42,685 nt of DNA from Defluviitaleaceae bacterium (GTDB lineage Bacteria > Bacillota > Clostridia > Lachnospirales > WQUN01): NCBI GenBank assembly GCA_009777845.1, contig WRLD01000025.1:1-42685 (forward strand), read 5' to 3'. Both the position numbers and the translations under genes were made by a program. The notes beneath the pieces are model-generated. The model did not search any database, was not told where the DNA came from, and worked only from the letters and a program-made list of their open reading frames with translations. Shown one piece after another: positions 34,444 to 42,685 of the stretch (position 1 is the first letter of the stretch; the number at the start of each line of letters is the position of its first letter).

Positions 34444-35055
34444 TTACTCAGCTTCTGTTTGCACTTTCAAATCATCTAAATCATACCCTGTCAACCACCG
34501 CAACAACGCTGTAATATCGCTTGCGTCCACAATGCCGTCGCCATTTATGTCTGCGATACGCTCATCGGGCGAATCAAAGCCTGCGTGACCCGCGATATGC
34601 CGCGCTAACCAAACCACGTCCGCAGAGGTTACGTTGCCCCTGCCGTTTAGCGACACATTTCCAAGGCGTAGCCATATGGGGGCAACGGTGGTGTCGGTGG
34701 TTATGCCTATTACGTCCGTATCCCACTCGTCAAAAATCCAACCTTTGCGAGATACTATAGGGGCTACGGCTTCACTACCCTGCGGGAGTATCTGAACGAG
34801 TTCGCCGCTGATTACAAGCACGTTATCACTGAGTATGAAAGTAACGGTTACGTACCCGCCTTGTATTGTGGTTATGCGTGTAATGTTTCCAAGCCCATCA
34901 TAAGCGTAGGAAATACTATCACCGTTTTCATGGATTATTTTGGTTATTCTGTTGAGGCTGTCGTAGTTGTAGGTGGAAGCATTTACAGACATAACCATGC
35001 CAAGCATTAAGATTGCAACAAACACGAGCAAGTGTACTATTTTAGATTTTTTCAT
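34444..35055 (-). CDS. Secreted YD-repeat / dockerin-type protein
   Basis: 203 residues. A signal peptide (about 8-27) is followed by two RHS/YD-type units (YNYDSLNRITKIIHENGD, YAYDGLGNITRI), then a beta domain (VTVTFILSDNVLVISGELVQ to EWDTDVIG) resembling bacterial repeat domains, then a dockerin-like pair of calcium loops (NGRGNVTSADVVWLARHI and DINGDGIVDASDITALLRWL). Dockerins dock to cohesins; no cohesin is in the window. The short YD part looks like a fragment of a large RHS protein. It is last in the minus-strand array headed by the RHS gene, about 100 bases after the previous stop. Confidence 0.85.
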   Translation of the reverse strand: MKKSKIVHLLVFVAILMLGMVMSVNASTYNYDSLNRITKIIHENGDSISYAYDGLGNITRITTIQGGYVTVTFILSDNVLVISGELVQILPQGSEAVAPIVSRKGWIFDEWDTDVIGITTDTTVAPIWLRLGNVSLNGRGNVTSADVVWLARHIAGHAGFDSPDERIADINGDGIVDASDITALLRWLTGYDLDDLKVQTEAE

Positions 35056-35153
35056 TATTCATACTCCTTTTTTTATAAAATAATTTAGAAATAGACCTTA
35101 AAATCGAAACAGACCATAGATTAGCGGAAAAAGTAGCCATTAAACGCCCCATA

Positions 35154-35603
35154 TTAATAAAAAACATAAAGATAGTATTTGTCCGTATCTTTAGTTATGG
35201 CATAATATAAAATCCTTGTAGTTCCACCTAAAAAGAGAGAACCTCTACCGCCCATAAGTTGAGTAATTTTAACTTCCTCCGCATTTTCTAAGTTTAGTGA
35301 CTTATACTTGTAATAAGGTATAATATGTTCATGTGCAAACTGCACATAATCTATACCCTCGACAAGGTTTTTACTTATCGAGTCGTAAGTTTCTTTGTCG
35401 ATTCCTGTTTTCGCATAAAATGGCTCAACACCATATATATTAAATCCGATTTTATATTCAATGATTTCTATTGTGTCGGGCAATTCAAATTTGATAATAT
35501 TTTCGATACGACTTTTCTTGAAAATAAACGGTTGCATGATATAAATTAGCATTGTTAAAAAAAGGCAAATAAATATAATCCACTTTATACGGCGTTTCGT
35601 CAT
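35154..35603 (-). CDS. Hypothetical membrane-anchored protein
   Basis: 149 residues from the ATG at 35603 (GAGAGGA ten bases upstream); an in-frame ATG at 35645 would add 14 hydrophilic residues. After a basic MTKRRIKW comes one hydrophobic helix (IIFICLFLTMLIYIMQPF), then an outside domain of mixed alpha/beta character with no motif I recognise. It sits after the second lipoprotein gene and may be an accessory or immunity-type protein of the RHS locus; that is inference. Confidence 0.7.
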   Translation of the reverse strand: MTKRRIKWIIFICLFLTMLIYIMQPFIFKKSRIENIIKFELPDTIEIIEYKIGFNIYGVEPFYAKTGIDKETYDSISKNLVEGIDYVQFAHEHIIPYYKYKSLNLENAEEVKITQLMGGRGSLFLGGTTRILYYAITKDTDKYYLYVFY

Positions 35604-35678
35604 AAAATTTAAGTCCTCTCGGTTAATACTTTCATAATCGCACATATCTAACCATGCCCCTAGTGCCGATACTCAAGT

Positions 35679-36338
35679 TCAATTACAATATACTGTATCT
35701 AGCAAAAATACCCCAAAAGCATCAAAATCCCCTATGTTATACATTTCAAGAATATTGTCATAATAGTCATAAGGCGGAAAAGCATTATCGGCTTCTTCCA
35801 CAAGCTGTTCATTGTCGGAAATTATTCCTTTATTATGCGGCTCTACGGTGCGGTCATAATAAAATAAATACTCGTATTTTAACTCCCTATCTTCGACAGA
35901 CAAATACCCATAACGCTCCACGCCTCCGCCATACCAAAGAAGAAACAGCCCACCAAACATAGGATTATCTGTGATACATAATGCACTCGCATATGAACCC
36001 GCGTTTTCAAATTCGCCAATTTTATATATGCTATTTTCATATGAATAAACGAGTAAGTCTTTAGTATATGCGGCGTTATCCATTTGACAGATTATCAATT
36101 CGGGAACGCCATCGCCGTCTAAATCTCTTAATGAAAACTCAAGGATTTCATTATCTTCGGGGGCGGGGAAATCCTTTAGAAACGAGATATAGGCGGTTTG
36201 CCAGTTTGATACATCTGAATTTTCAGTTGCTTCAATTTCGGCTACTGGCGTGTCAATACTCCGCTTGTCATTCAAAGAACAGCCTACCATAAACGCAAAT
36301 AATACAACAAAAACGAACAACATACTTAATTTTTTCAT
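35679..36338 (-). CDS. Lipoprotein with a calcium-loop-like motif
   Basis: 219 residues. The signal ends in a lipobox (FAFMVGC), so it is probably lipid-anchored outside the membrane. SLRDLDGDGVPELIICQ is an FG-GAP/VCBS-type calcium loop. The rest is acidic, with aromatic-rich strands (LWYGGGVERYGYLSVEDRELKYEYLFYYD). I recognise no catalytic motif. It follows another lipoprotein with similar DxNGDG loops, so the two may be distant paralogues. AGGAGCG lies before the ATG. Confidence 0.8.
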   Translation of the reverse strand: MKKLSMLFVFVVLFAFMVGCSLNDKRSIDTPVAEIEATENSDVSNWQTAYISFLKDFPAPEDNEILEFSLRDLDGDGVPELIICQMDNAAYTKDLLVYSYENSIYKIGEFENAGSYASALCITDNPMFGGLFLLWYGGGVERYGYLSVEDRELKYEYLFYYDRTVEPHNKGIISDNEQLVEEADNAFPPYDYYDNILEMYNIGDFDAFGVFLLDTVYCN

Positions 36339-36385
36339 GATTACACGCTCCTAAATATACCGCACACACCGCCCTTTTATTCATT

Positions 36386-37876
36386 TCAAGGGCCACTATA
36401 AATCAAAAAATCAATCAACTCCGTAACTCCACTTTCCCCTATTTCAAATATAGCCACACTGCTTCCCACATCTTCCAAATATACAATTAAATCCATATTG
36501 CCATTTCCTGTAACATCGAATACGCCAATCTTAGTTTTTACGCCTAGAAAACCAACAGGATTAAGATAATTTTTGCGTATGATGTGCGTGCTTCCGTTGT
36601 AATTAACGCTGACTACCAACTCATGCAACCACATAAGCTCGCCATATTCTGTAAATTCGGACGGCTCTACCTGCCAGCCTATGCTGTCCATAACGCCATT
36701 TCCGTCAATATCTACGTCTATGCGGTTTTCGCCTATTCGCTCGGGTATTCGCGGCAATGGATTCCATTCGCAGGACAACCCAATAAATGGCTGCGCGTCC
36801 ATGTCTATTTCGTCAAATTCCACCCAGATAAAATCGTTCATATCAATATTATCGTTTGAAAATTCCAAGGCTTTGCAAGCCGTTGTGATAACCTTGGTTT
36901 CTGAATTGTATATTTGAAAAATGTCGTGCGGTTCTACAACGCCCCCGATAACTAGCCCTTTATCCACGCCTGTAAAGAATACTATGGGGCTAGCAATCGT
37001 TTCATTTTGGGAATCGTCCTTTGTAGCAAATGGCATTTCCCCCCGCTCTAGCATAAACAATCCTGTTTCAAGCTGATAAAAATACCAATGCAATAATGAT
37101 TCTGGCATATTGTCAAGACTGACCGTAACGTCCAACAATCCGTCACCGTTCAAATCCTCTACCGTGACATTATAAATCTCTATACCGTTTTGATACGGCG
37201 CGCGAAAATCGTATAAAATATCGCCCTTCTCGTCCGTAATAAATACTGCGGGTAGTGTTCGGTTGTGCACATAATACCCTGCTACAAAAAATACCTTTCC
37301 CCATGTATTCAAGTCTGTTTCAAAAGATAGTGCTTTTTCTTCAATAAAATGATATTCGCTATTTGTATTAACATCAGATATGTTTAGCGGGCGATAAGTA
37401 TAATTGCCGTCAGAATATAAAAAATCGCGATTTTTCGGTGCTTGGTATTCTATTACAGCATTTATAGTTTTTTCGCCCATAAAGGATAATGTTATTTTAC
37501 CTTTGATTATATCGTCACCAAGCTCTGCCGGTATATCAAAATATCCCTCCGCTGTATTGCCGTTCAACGTAAAAGATATATTGTAATTGCGGTTTTCGTC
37601 GTATTGGAATACAGGCGGGTACGCGAAATTAGAATATGAAATACGTGCCTTTGCCCCCGCACTGTTAATTTCATAAACCCCTAAGCTAGGAAAAAAATGG
37701 CTATATTCTTGCCCGCCGTCAATAACCCATGTCCATTTTAGAAAATCTTGAAAATCAAAATCGTGCTGAATAATTTCCTCCGTGATTGTCATAGGCACAT
37801 CATTATGACGAATATCGCACCCCATTAGTGCTAACGAAAGGTATATTGATAAAGTAAAATAAATGAATTTAATCAT
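36386..37876 (-). CDS. Lipoprotein with FG-GAP/VCBS-like loops, coupled to the RHS gene
   Basis: 496 residues. The signal peptide ends in a lipobox (LALMGC). At least three calcium-loop-type motifs occur: VEDLNGDGLLDVTV, DVDIDGNGVMDSIGW and DVTGNGNMDLIVYL, each inside a beta-blade-like stretch. The start codon overlaps the stop of the RHS gene in ATGA (37873-37876), so translation is coupled. A lipid-anchored protein made together with a toxin-like RHS protein could be its immunity protein or presentation partner; this is inference. I recognise no enzyme motif. Confidence 0.82.
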   Translation of the reverse strand: MIKFIYFTLSIYLSLALMGCDIRHNDVPMTITEEIIQHDFDFQDFLKWTWVIDGGQEYSHFFPSLGVYEINSAGAKARISYSNFAYPPVFQYDENRNYNISFTLNGNTAEGYFDIPAELGDDIIKGKITLSFMGEKTINAVIEYQAPKNRDFLYSDGNYTYRPLNISDVNTNSEYHFIEEKALSFETDLNTWGKVFFVAGYYVHNRTLPAVFITDEKGDILYDFRAPYQNGIEIYNVTVEDLNGDGLLDVTVSLDNMPESLLHWYFYQLETGLFMLERGEMPFATKDDSQNETIASPIVFFTGVDKGLVIGGVVEPHDIFQIYNSETKVITTACKALEFSNDNIDMNDFIWVEFDEIDMDAQPFIGLSCEWNPLPRIPERIGENRIDVDIDGNGVMDSIGWQVEPSEFTEYGELMWLHELVVSVNYNGSTHIIRKNYLNPVGFLGVKTKIGVFDVTGNGNMDLIVYLEDVGSSVAIFEIGESGVTELIDFLIYSGP

Positions 37877-40800
37877 TGTGTACCTCGTCTTTCCTCATGT
37901 AGCGTAAGAAAATCAAACCACTTATTTGCATAGTTGATTCTTCCCTCGATACGCTCTATTCCATCGCTTTGTTCGCTATCGCCAGACCTTAAATATGTGG
38001 CGTGAAAAACTAACGCGGCATCACCTGCACTTAAAGATGTAGACATGTATTCATATATTGTAATGTGTGCGGGTATTTCTTCAGAAGTAGGATAGAAATT
38101 AAGTATGTCATTTCTTCTCCGACTGTTAAGCCACTCTCCCCGACCAGGCAGAACATTGTCTGCAAGAAATTCCAATTGTACATTCATAAGTTGTTCCGTA
38201 TCGTTTTGAGCTAAATTATTAGACCATAAAGCGGTATTTTCCCCTAATAACTTAGTTGCGGCAGTCCACTGTAGTAATCCATAACCGAGATTGAGATTAT
38301 AGCCTGTGGTCGATTGCCATGCCCCAGGGTTTAGCCTGCTTTCATGCTCCATATTTCCAAGCACTCCAGCTATTGCATTTATAGACCAGTTTCTTTCTTG
38401 CAGAAAATGGTAGATATATAGTGCATTAGATTCTGTTTGTTCTTGTGTTAAAAAGCCTATCATTTCATTTGCATTTGTAACTCCTCCATAAACAGTATGT
38501 TCGTACTCAACTCGTGCATTATATTCGGTTACATTTTGCACAGGGGCAAGCATAGGCATACTCCAACGTGAGGGTAGGCTATTAGCTAGCTGCCTCCGTG
38601 GGCCTAGTAGTGCTGGTGCTTGCGTTGTTGGGCTGTTTATGGGTGGTGCCTTGCCAGTGGGGTCAACAAACTTTAGAGGATTGTTAAGCGAGTAGCTATA
38701 TTTGTTGTTGAATTGAGAAATAGTTAGTATGCCGTCATTGAAAATGTTAAATGGTAGTTGAAAATATGGGTCGGCACTGATAAAACCATTTTGTGTGGGG
38801 GCGTAAAAACGTGCCTGTGCGTAGTAAATATTTAACAGTGGGTCATGTGAATAACTGGTAAATGTGTTTAATATATCCATCTTGCTACCCGCGAATGTTG
38901 GTATGGTTTTTTCTAGGGGTAAGCCCCATTCGTTTAAGATTGTGTGGGCTACTTGTGTTCCTGTTATGTCGGTGGCTCGTACTCCGCTCCCAAGCCTGTC
39001 ATTCTGTATAAAGAATGTTTCGGTTTGGGTGGGGTTGGCTACGTTTGTTAAGTTTGTGGAAATACGGCTAAGTCCGTTATGCTCACTGCCGTAGGTGTGG
39101 CGTTTTATTATGTCATTGGGTGGCGTGGACGTAGACGTGCCACTGCCGTATGACATTGTGCCAGTGCCGTATTCCATTAGCACGGTCGGCACTAGGCTTG
39201 TATAGTCAAGCACAAAATCGTTGGTGAATGTTCCGCTATTGGTTATGGTTTCCCTGCCGATTAAGGCATTTAGTGCGTTGTAGTGGTAAATGCTTTCTTC
39301 GCCTTGGTGGTTTGTGCCGTGGGTCATTCTGTTTGTGCTGTCGAAAGTGTACGTCTGCGTTGTGTTGTTGATTGTGTCACGTTCTTCGATTAGGTTTCCT
39401 CTGTTATCGTATACATACTCAAACTTATTGAGTATGCTACCTTGTACGCCTATTTGTGTCTGTGTTGTTAGCTGATTTAGTGCGTTGAATTGGTTTAGCG
39501 TTATTGAGTTTGGCAGACTGGAATTGAAAGCACTCGTCTGTGAAAGTACGTTTCCTACGGGGTCGTAGGTGTATTCGCTGATTATTTCGCCTACGTTGTT
39601 TTGGCTTGATTGCCCTGCGTAAAGCCCGCCCACTGTGGTGTTTGGGTTCATTTGCATTACGGACAACAACTGCCCGATTTCGTCATGCGTGTATGTTTCC
39701 GTTATTCCGTTGGGCATTTCTAGGGCTTTTACACGTCCTGCGGGGTCGAGGGTGTAGTTAAATATGCCGTCTACGGTTTGTATACTTGTCATGCGGTTTA
39801 AGCCGTCAAATATGCGAGTTGCGCTCGTGTTGTCGGGGTAGTTGACTTGCGTTTGGTTGCCTGCGGGGTCGTAGGTGTAGCCCACAGTGCGGTTGTTTTG
39901 GTCGTTTATTTCTGTCACTCGTCCGAGTAAATCTAGCGTGAAGTTGGTTGTCCCTGTCCAGTCGGCGAGTTGTACAAGCTGTCCTGCGGCGTTGTAGGCT
40001 AGGTTGGCGGTTCTGTCGTCGGCGTGGGTTATGGTTTCGAGTAGGTTTTTGGCGTTGTGTACGTAGGTGGTTGTGTAGCCGTCCTCGTCTGTGGTGGATA
40101 CTAGGTTGCCGTTTTGGTCGTAGATGTAGAGTTTTTCGTCGCCGATTGCGTTTATTACTTTGGTTACAAGTCCCCTGCCGTCATATTCATAGAGGGTTAT
40201 TTGGTTTGCGGTGGTGGGGTTGGTGGCGTTCGTATTGCTTGCGGTGCTTGTGTTTGCGGTGCTTGTGCTGTCCTTCGCATTGCTCGTCACTTGTACAATG
40301 CGGTTTAGGCGGTCGTACTCAAAGCGTGTGATTACGCCCTCTGCATCGGTTGCGGTGGTTAGGTTGCCGTTGCTGTCGTAGGCGTAGTGGGTTTGTTCGC
40401 CGTTGCGGTCGGTTACGGTGGTTATGCGGTTGTTTTGGTCGTAGGCGAAGTATTCGGCGTGACCGAGGGCGTTTGTTACGGCGGTTACTCTGCCGAGTGG
40501 GTCGCGGGTGTAGGTGGTTGTTTCGTTGTTGGGGTTGGTTTCGGCTGTGAGTTGCCCGAGGGCGTTGTATTCGTAGGAAGAAACGCCACCAAGCGTGTCC
40601 GTGACGGTTTCTAGCAAGCCAGTGGGCGTGTAGGTGAAATGCGTGACGTTTCCGTTCGGGTCGGTGGTTTTTGCGGCGCGGTTCATTGTGTCGTATTCTA
40701 TGGTTGTTTCTGCTTCTAGTGCGTTTATTATGGATACTATTTGTCCGTTGGCGTTGTATTCGTAGGCTGTTTCCGCGCCTAGCTGGTCTATGGTTCTGAT

Positions 40801-42685
40801 TATTCTGCCGTCTTGGTTGTAGACGGTTTCGATTGTGCCGTTTTCTTCGTCTGTGACGGTTGTTAGGCGGTTGAGTTCGTCATATGCGAAAAAGACGGTG
40901 TTTCCGCGTGGGTCGGTTTGGGAAACGACATTTCCGTTGGGGTCGTAGGTGAATGAGGTTGCGTTGTTTTCCGTGTCGGTGCGTGAGGTTAGGCGATTGA
41001 GTGAATCATACACAAAAGTTGTTACGCCGTTTTCTGCATTTGTTATTTTTGTGATATTGCTGTTGGGGTCGTATTCGTAGGAAGTAACGCCGTCTAGGGG
41101 GTCGGTGACTGCGGAAACACGGTTTAGTGGGTCGTAGGCGAATGTTGTCACGCCGTTCATTGGGTCGGTGATTGTTAGGATATTACTGTTTTGGTCGTAG
41201 GTGTATGAGGTCACGCCGCCTATTGCGTTGGTTTCGGCGGTAATTCTTCCCATTGTGTCATAGGTAAATGTTGATGTGTTGTTTAATGGGTCTGTGAGTT
41301 GTGTTAGTTGTCCGTTGGCGTTGTATTCGTATGATGTTTCCGCGCCTGTTTCGTCTTTTACGGAAGTGAGCCAGCCTGCGGAGTTGTAGGTTAGTTCGGA
41401 GTAGGTGTTGTCGGCGTTGGTTATTCTCGTCAATCTGCCAGCGTTGTCGTAGTGGTATGCGGTTTCGTTGGCTTGGGGGTCGATTGTTTTTATTCGTCTG
41501 CCCATGCCGTCAAATACGCTTGCGACGGTGTTTCCGCTTGGGGTGGTTAGGTGGGTGAGGTTGCCGAAAAGGTCATAATCAAAAGTGGTCGTGTTGTTTA
41601 GCGGGTCGGTTTCGCTTGTCATGCGGTTTTCGGCATCGAAAGTGAACGTCCATGTGTTTCCGCGTGGGTCGGTCATGGAGGTGATTCGTCCGCGTTGGTC
41701 GTGGGTGTAGGTGGTTTCGTTATTTAATGTGTCTGTTACTTTCGTAAGATTGCCCGTGGGGTCGTAAGCGTAGTGGGTGGTGTTGTTTCGGGGGTCGGTG
41801 GTGGTTGTGGGCTTGTTTTGGGCGTTGCGTATAATTGTTGTTTCATTTCCGAGGGGGTCTACTGCCCCAACCTCAAAACCGTTGCCGTCAACCGAAAATT
41901 GGCGAACACCGCCCATAGGGTCGGTTGTTTGGAGTAGCTTTCCTGCGGGGGAGTAGGCGAAGTCGATTTCGCCGCCGTCTGGGTTGATTTGCTTGGTTAG
42001 TCTGCCGAGGTTGTCGTACTCAAACGCTGTTGTGTTGCCTAGTGGGTCGGTTTGGGTTAGGGGGTTGCCTGTGTCGTCATAGGTAAAGTTGGTTGTGTTG
42101 CCTAGTGGGTCGGTGCTTGTTAGTAGGTTATTTTGGTTGTCGTAGGTGAAGGTGTGGGTTTGGGTTTCTATAGGGGCGAGAGGGTCATAATCGGGAGCGA
42201 GAGGGTCGGCGTTGTCAGACATTACTACCGTCCGTGAGGTCATGTTTCCGTTTGTATCGTAGGTAAATTCGACAATAGAGCCGTCACGTTGGGTGTGTTT
42301 GGTCGGCAGGTTTTTATTGTTGTACTCGAATAGTTCTATTTCGCATGGCGTGGCTGTTTCGTTTTCGTGAGAAAAATAGCTTACGGACGTTCTATTTCCT
42401 GCGTTGTCGTGGGTGAACGCTACGGAGTTTCCTAAGCCGTCTATGGTTTTTACCAAACGTCCGTTTTGGTATTCGTATTCTATTCGTCCTGCTTCGTCCG
42501 CTATTGCTACAGTTTGCCCGATTGCATCATAAAAGTATTGCCGTACCGCGCCTTCACCGTCAGTAATGGTTGTAACGCGATTGTTCACATCATACACATA
42601 ATCAAAAGTGCCTTGGTCGAGCATATATTGCTTGATTGCTCGCCCTTGGCTGTCGTACTCATTTGTCAAATAAATATTGCCGTTA
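37873..42685 (-). CDS. Giant RHS-repeat protein with C-terminal lysozyme-like domain (5' end outside window)
   Basis: At least 1,600 residues; the frame is still open at the right edge (NGNIYLTNEYDSQGR), so the N-terminus is missing. Dozens of YD repeats (YDxxGNLTxxTD type) form the beta-cage shell known for RHS toxins. The RHS core ends near YYAQARFYAPTQNGFISADPYFQ and NPLKFVDPTGKAPP. The last 200 residues form a separate domain: IYHFLQERNWSINAIAGVLGNMEHESRLNPG then GYGLLQWT closely resembles phage-tail lysozyme domains that cleave peptidoglycan, with the Glu in MEHES as probable catalytic residue. The expected role is a surface or secreted polymorphic toxin. A coupled lipoprotein gene follows. 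Confidence 0.92.
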   Translation of the reverse strand, partial: NGNIYLTNEYDSQGRAIKQYMLDQGTFDYVYDVNNRVTTITDGEGAVRQYFYDAIGQTVAIADEAGRIEYEYQNGRLVKTIDGLGNSVAFTHDNAGNRTSVSYFSHENETATPCEIELFEYNNKNLPTKHTQRDGSIVEFTYDTNGNMTSRTVVMSDNADPLAPDYDPLAPIETQTHTFTYDNQNNLLTSTDPLGNTTNFTYDDTGNPLTQTDPLGNTTAFEYDNLGRLTKQINPDGGEIDFAYSPAGKLLQTTDPMGGVRQFSVDGNGFEVGAVDPLGNETTIIRNAQNKPTTTTDPRNNTTHYAYDPTGNLTKVTDTLNNETTYTHDQRGRITSMTDPRGNTWTFTFDAENRMTSETDPLNNTTTFDYDLFGNLTHLTTPSGNTVASVFDGMGRRIKTIDPQANETAYHYDNAGRLTRITNADNTYSELTYNSAGWLTSVKDETGAETSYEYNANGQLTQLTDPLNNTSTFTYDTMGRITAETNAIGGVTSYTYDQNSNILTITDPMNGVTTFAYDPLNRVSAVTDPLDGVTSYEYDPNSNITKITNAENGVTTFVYDSLNRLTSRTDTENNATSFTYDPNGNVVSQTDPRGNTVFFAYDELNRLTTVTDEENGTIETVYNQDGRIIRTIDQLGAETAYEYNANGQIVSIINALEAETTIEYDTMNRAAKTTDPNGNVTHFTYTPTGLLETVTDTLGGVSSYEYNALGQLTAETNPNNETTTYTRDPLGRVTAVTNALGHAEYFAYDQNNRITTVTDRNGEQTHYAYDSNGNLTTATDAEGVITRFEYDRLNRIVQVTSNAKDSTSTANTSTASNTNATNPTTANQITLYEYDGRGLVTKVINAIGDEKLYIYDQNGNLVSTTDEDGYTTTYVHNAKNLLETITHADDRTANLAYNAAGQLVQLADWTGTTNFTLDLLGRVTEINDQNNRTVGYTYDPAGNQTQVNYPDNTSATRIFDGLNRMTSIQTVDGIFNYTLDPAGRVKALEMPNGITETYTHDEIGQLLSVMQMNPNTTVGGLYAGQSSQNNVGEIISEYTYDPVGNVLSQTSAFNSSLPNSITLNQFNALNQLTTQTQIGVQGSILNKFEYVYDNRGNLIEERDTINNTTQTYTFDSTNRMTHGTNHQGEESIYHYNALNALIGRETITNSGTFTNDFVLDYTSLVPTVLMEYGTGTMSYGSGTSTSTPPNDIIKRHTYGSEHNGLSRISTNLTNVANPTQTETFFIQNDRLGSGVRATDITGTQVAHTILNEWGLPLEKTIPTFAGSKMDILNTFTSYSHDPLLNIYYAQARFYAPTQNGFISADPYFQLPFNIFNDGILTISQFNNKYSYSLNNPLKFVDPTGKAPPINSPTTQAPALLGPRRQLANSLPSRWSMPMLAPVQNVTEYNARVEYEHTVYGGVTNANEMIGFLTQEQTESNALYIYHFLQERNWSINAIAGVLGNMEHESRLNPGAWQSTTGYNLNLGYGLLQWTAATKLLGENTALWSNNLAQNDTEQLMNVQLEFLADNVLPGRGEWLNSRRRNDILNFYPTSEEIPAHITIYEYMSTSLSAGDAALVFHATYLRSGDSEQSDGIERIEGRINYANKWFDFLTLHEERRGTQ

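Noticed and set aside
39948..40614. Arg/Cys-rich plus-strand frames opposite the RHS gene
   Set aside because: They mirror the repetitive YD-repeat codons on the minus strand and have no start signals.

Overview
The window looks like chromosome of a Clostridia-type member of the Bacillota, probably an anaerobe. The support is a groESL operon behind a perfect CIRCE operator, strong AGGAGG-type ribosome binding sites, an uncleaved nucleoside kinase with a TGS-like N-terminus, and several surface proteins typical of the group (dockerin-like, copper-amine-oxidase-N, LRR_5 and Big_2 domains). I cannot name a genus. Base composition splits the window: positions 1 to about 10,260 are AT-rich, about 10,340 to 33,300 are GC-richer, and the right end is intermediate.

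Left part (1-10.3 kb): an accessory island. It has an excisionase-like gene with an attenuator-like leader, an integrase reduced to its first 21 codons, and the 3' half of a tRNA that looks like an attachment-site remnant. Two orphan regulatory or hypothetical genes follow, then a nucleotide-themed block. That block holds a nucleoside-phosphorylase-fold protein, an unknown partner, a B12-type radical SAM enzyme, a cytidine-deaminase-like protein, ThyX, a TPR protein and a NUDIX hydrolase. The first two proteins share a short motif, at the C-terminus of one and the N-terminus of the next. This resembles the paired motifs of bacterial amyloid-signalling effector/receptor genes, and I consider the block the best candidate for an undescribed, perhaps anti-phage, system.

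Middle part (10.3-33.3 kb): a five-repeat cell-wall amidase that appears 5'-truncated at the island edge; a lone secretion/pilus ATPase with one prepilin-like protein; a surface papain-like protease; a large cNMP-binding-domain protein; a CBM-like lipoprotein; an LRR protein; groEL/groES; an MtaD-like deaminase; a copper-amine-oxidase-N protein; a methyltransferase; DUF2442; and a uridine-kinase-like protein. At least four families of dispersed palindromic repeats fill the gaps. One (family A) sits directly at the stop codons of four genes and also occurs in frame inside the deaminase gene.

Right part (33.3-42.7 kb): a divergent XRE regulator and a 56-residue Cys-rich protein around a palindromic operator. 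Beyond them is a minus-strand array headed by a very large RHS protein (open at the right edge) with a C-terminal phage-tail-lysozyme-like domain. Its stop overlaps a lipoprotein start by ATGA. A second lipoprotein, a membrane protein and a small secreted YD-repeat/dockerin protein follow. This looks like a surface polymorphic-toxin type locus.
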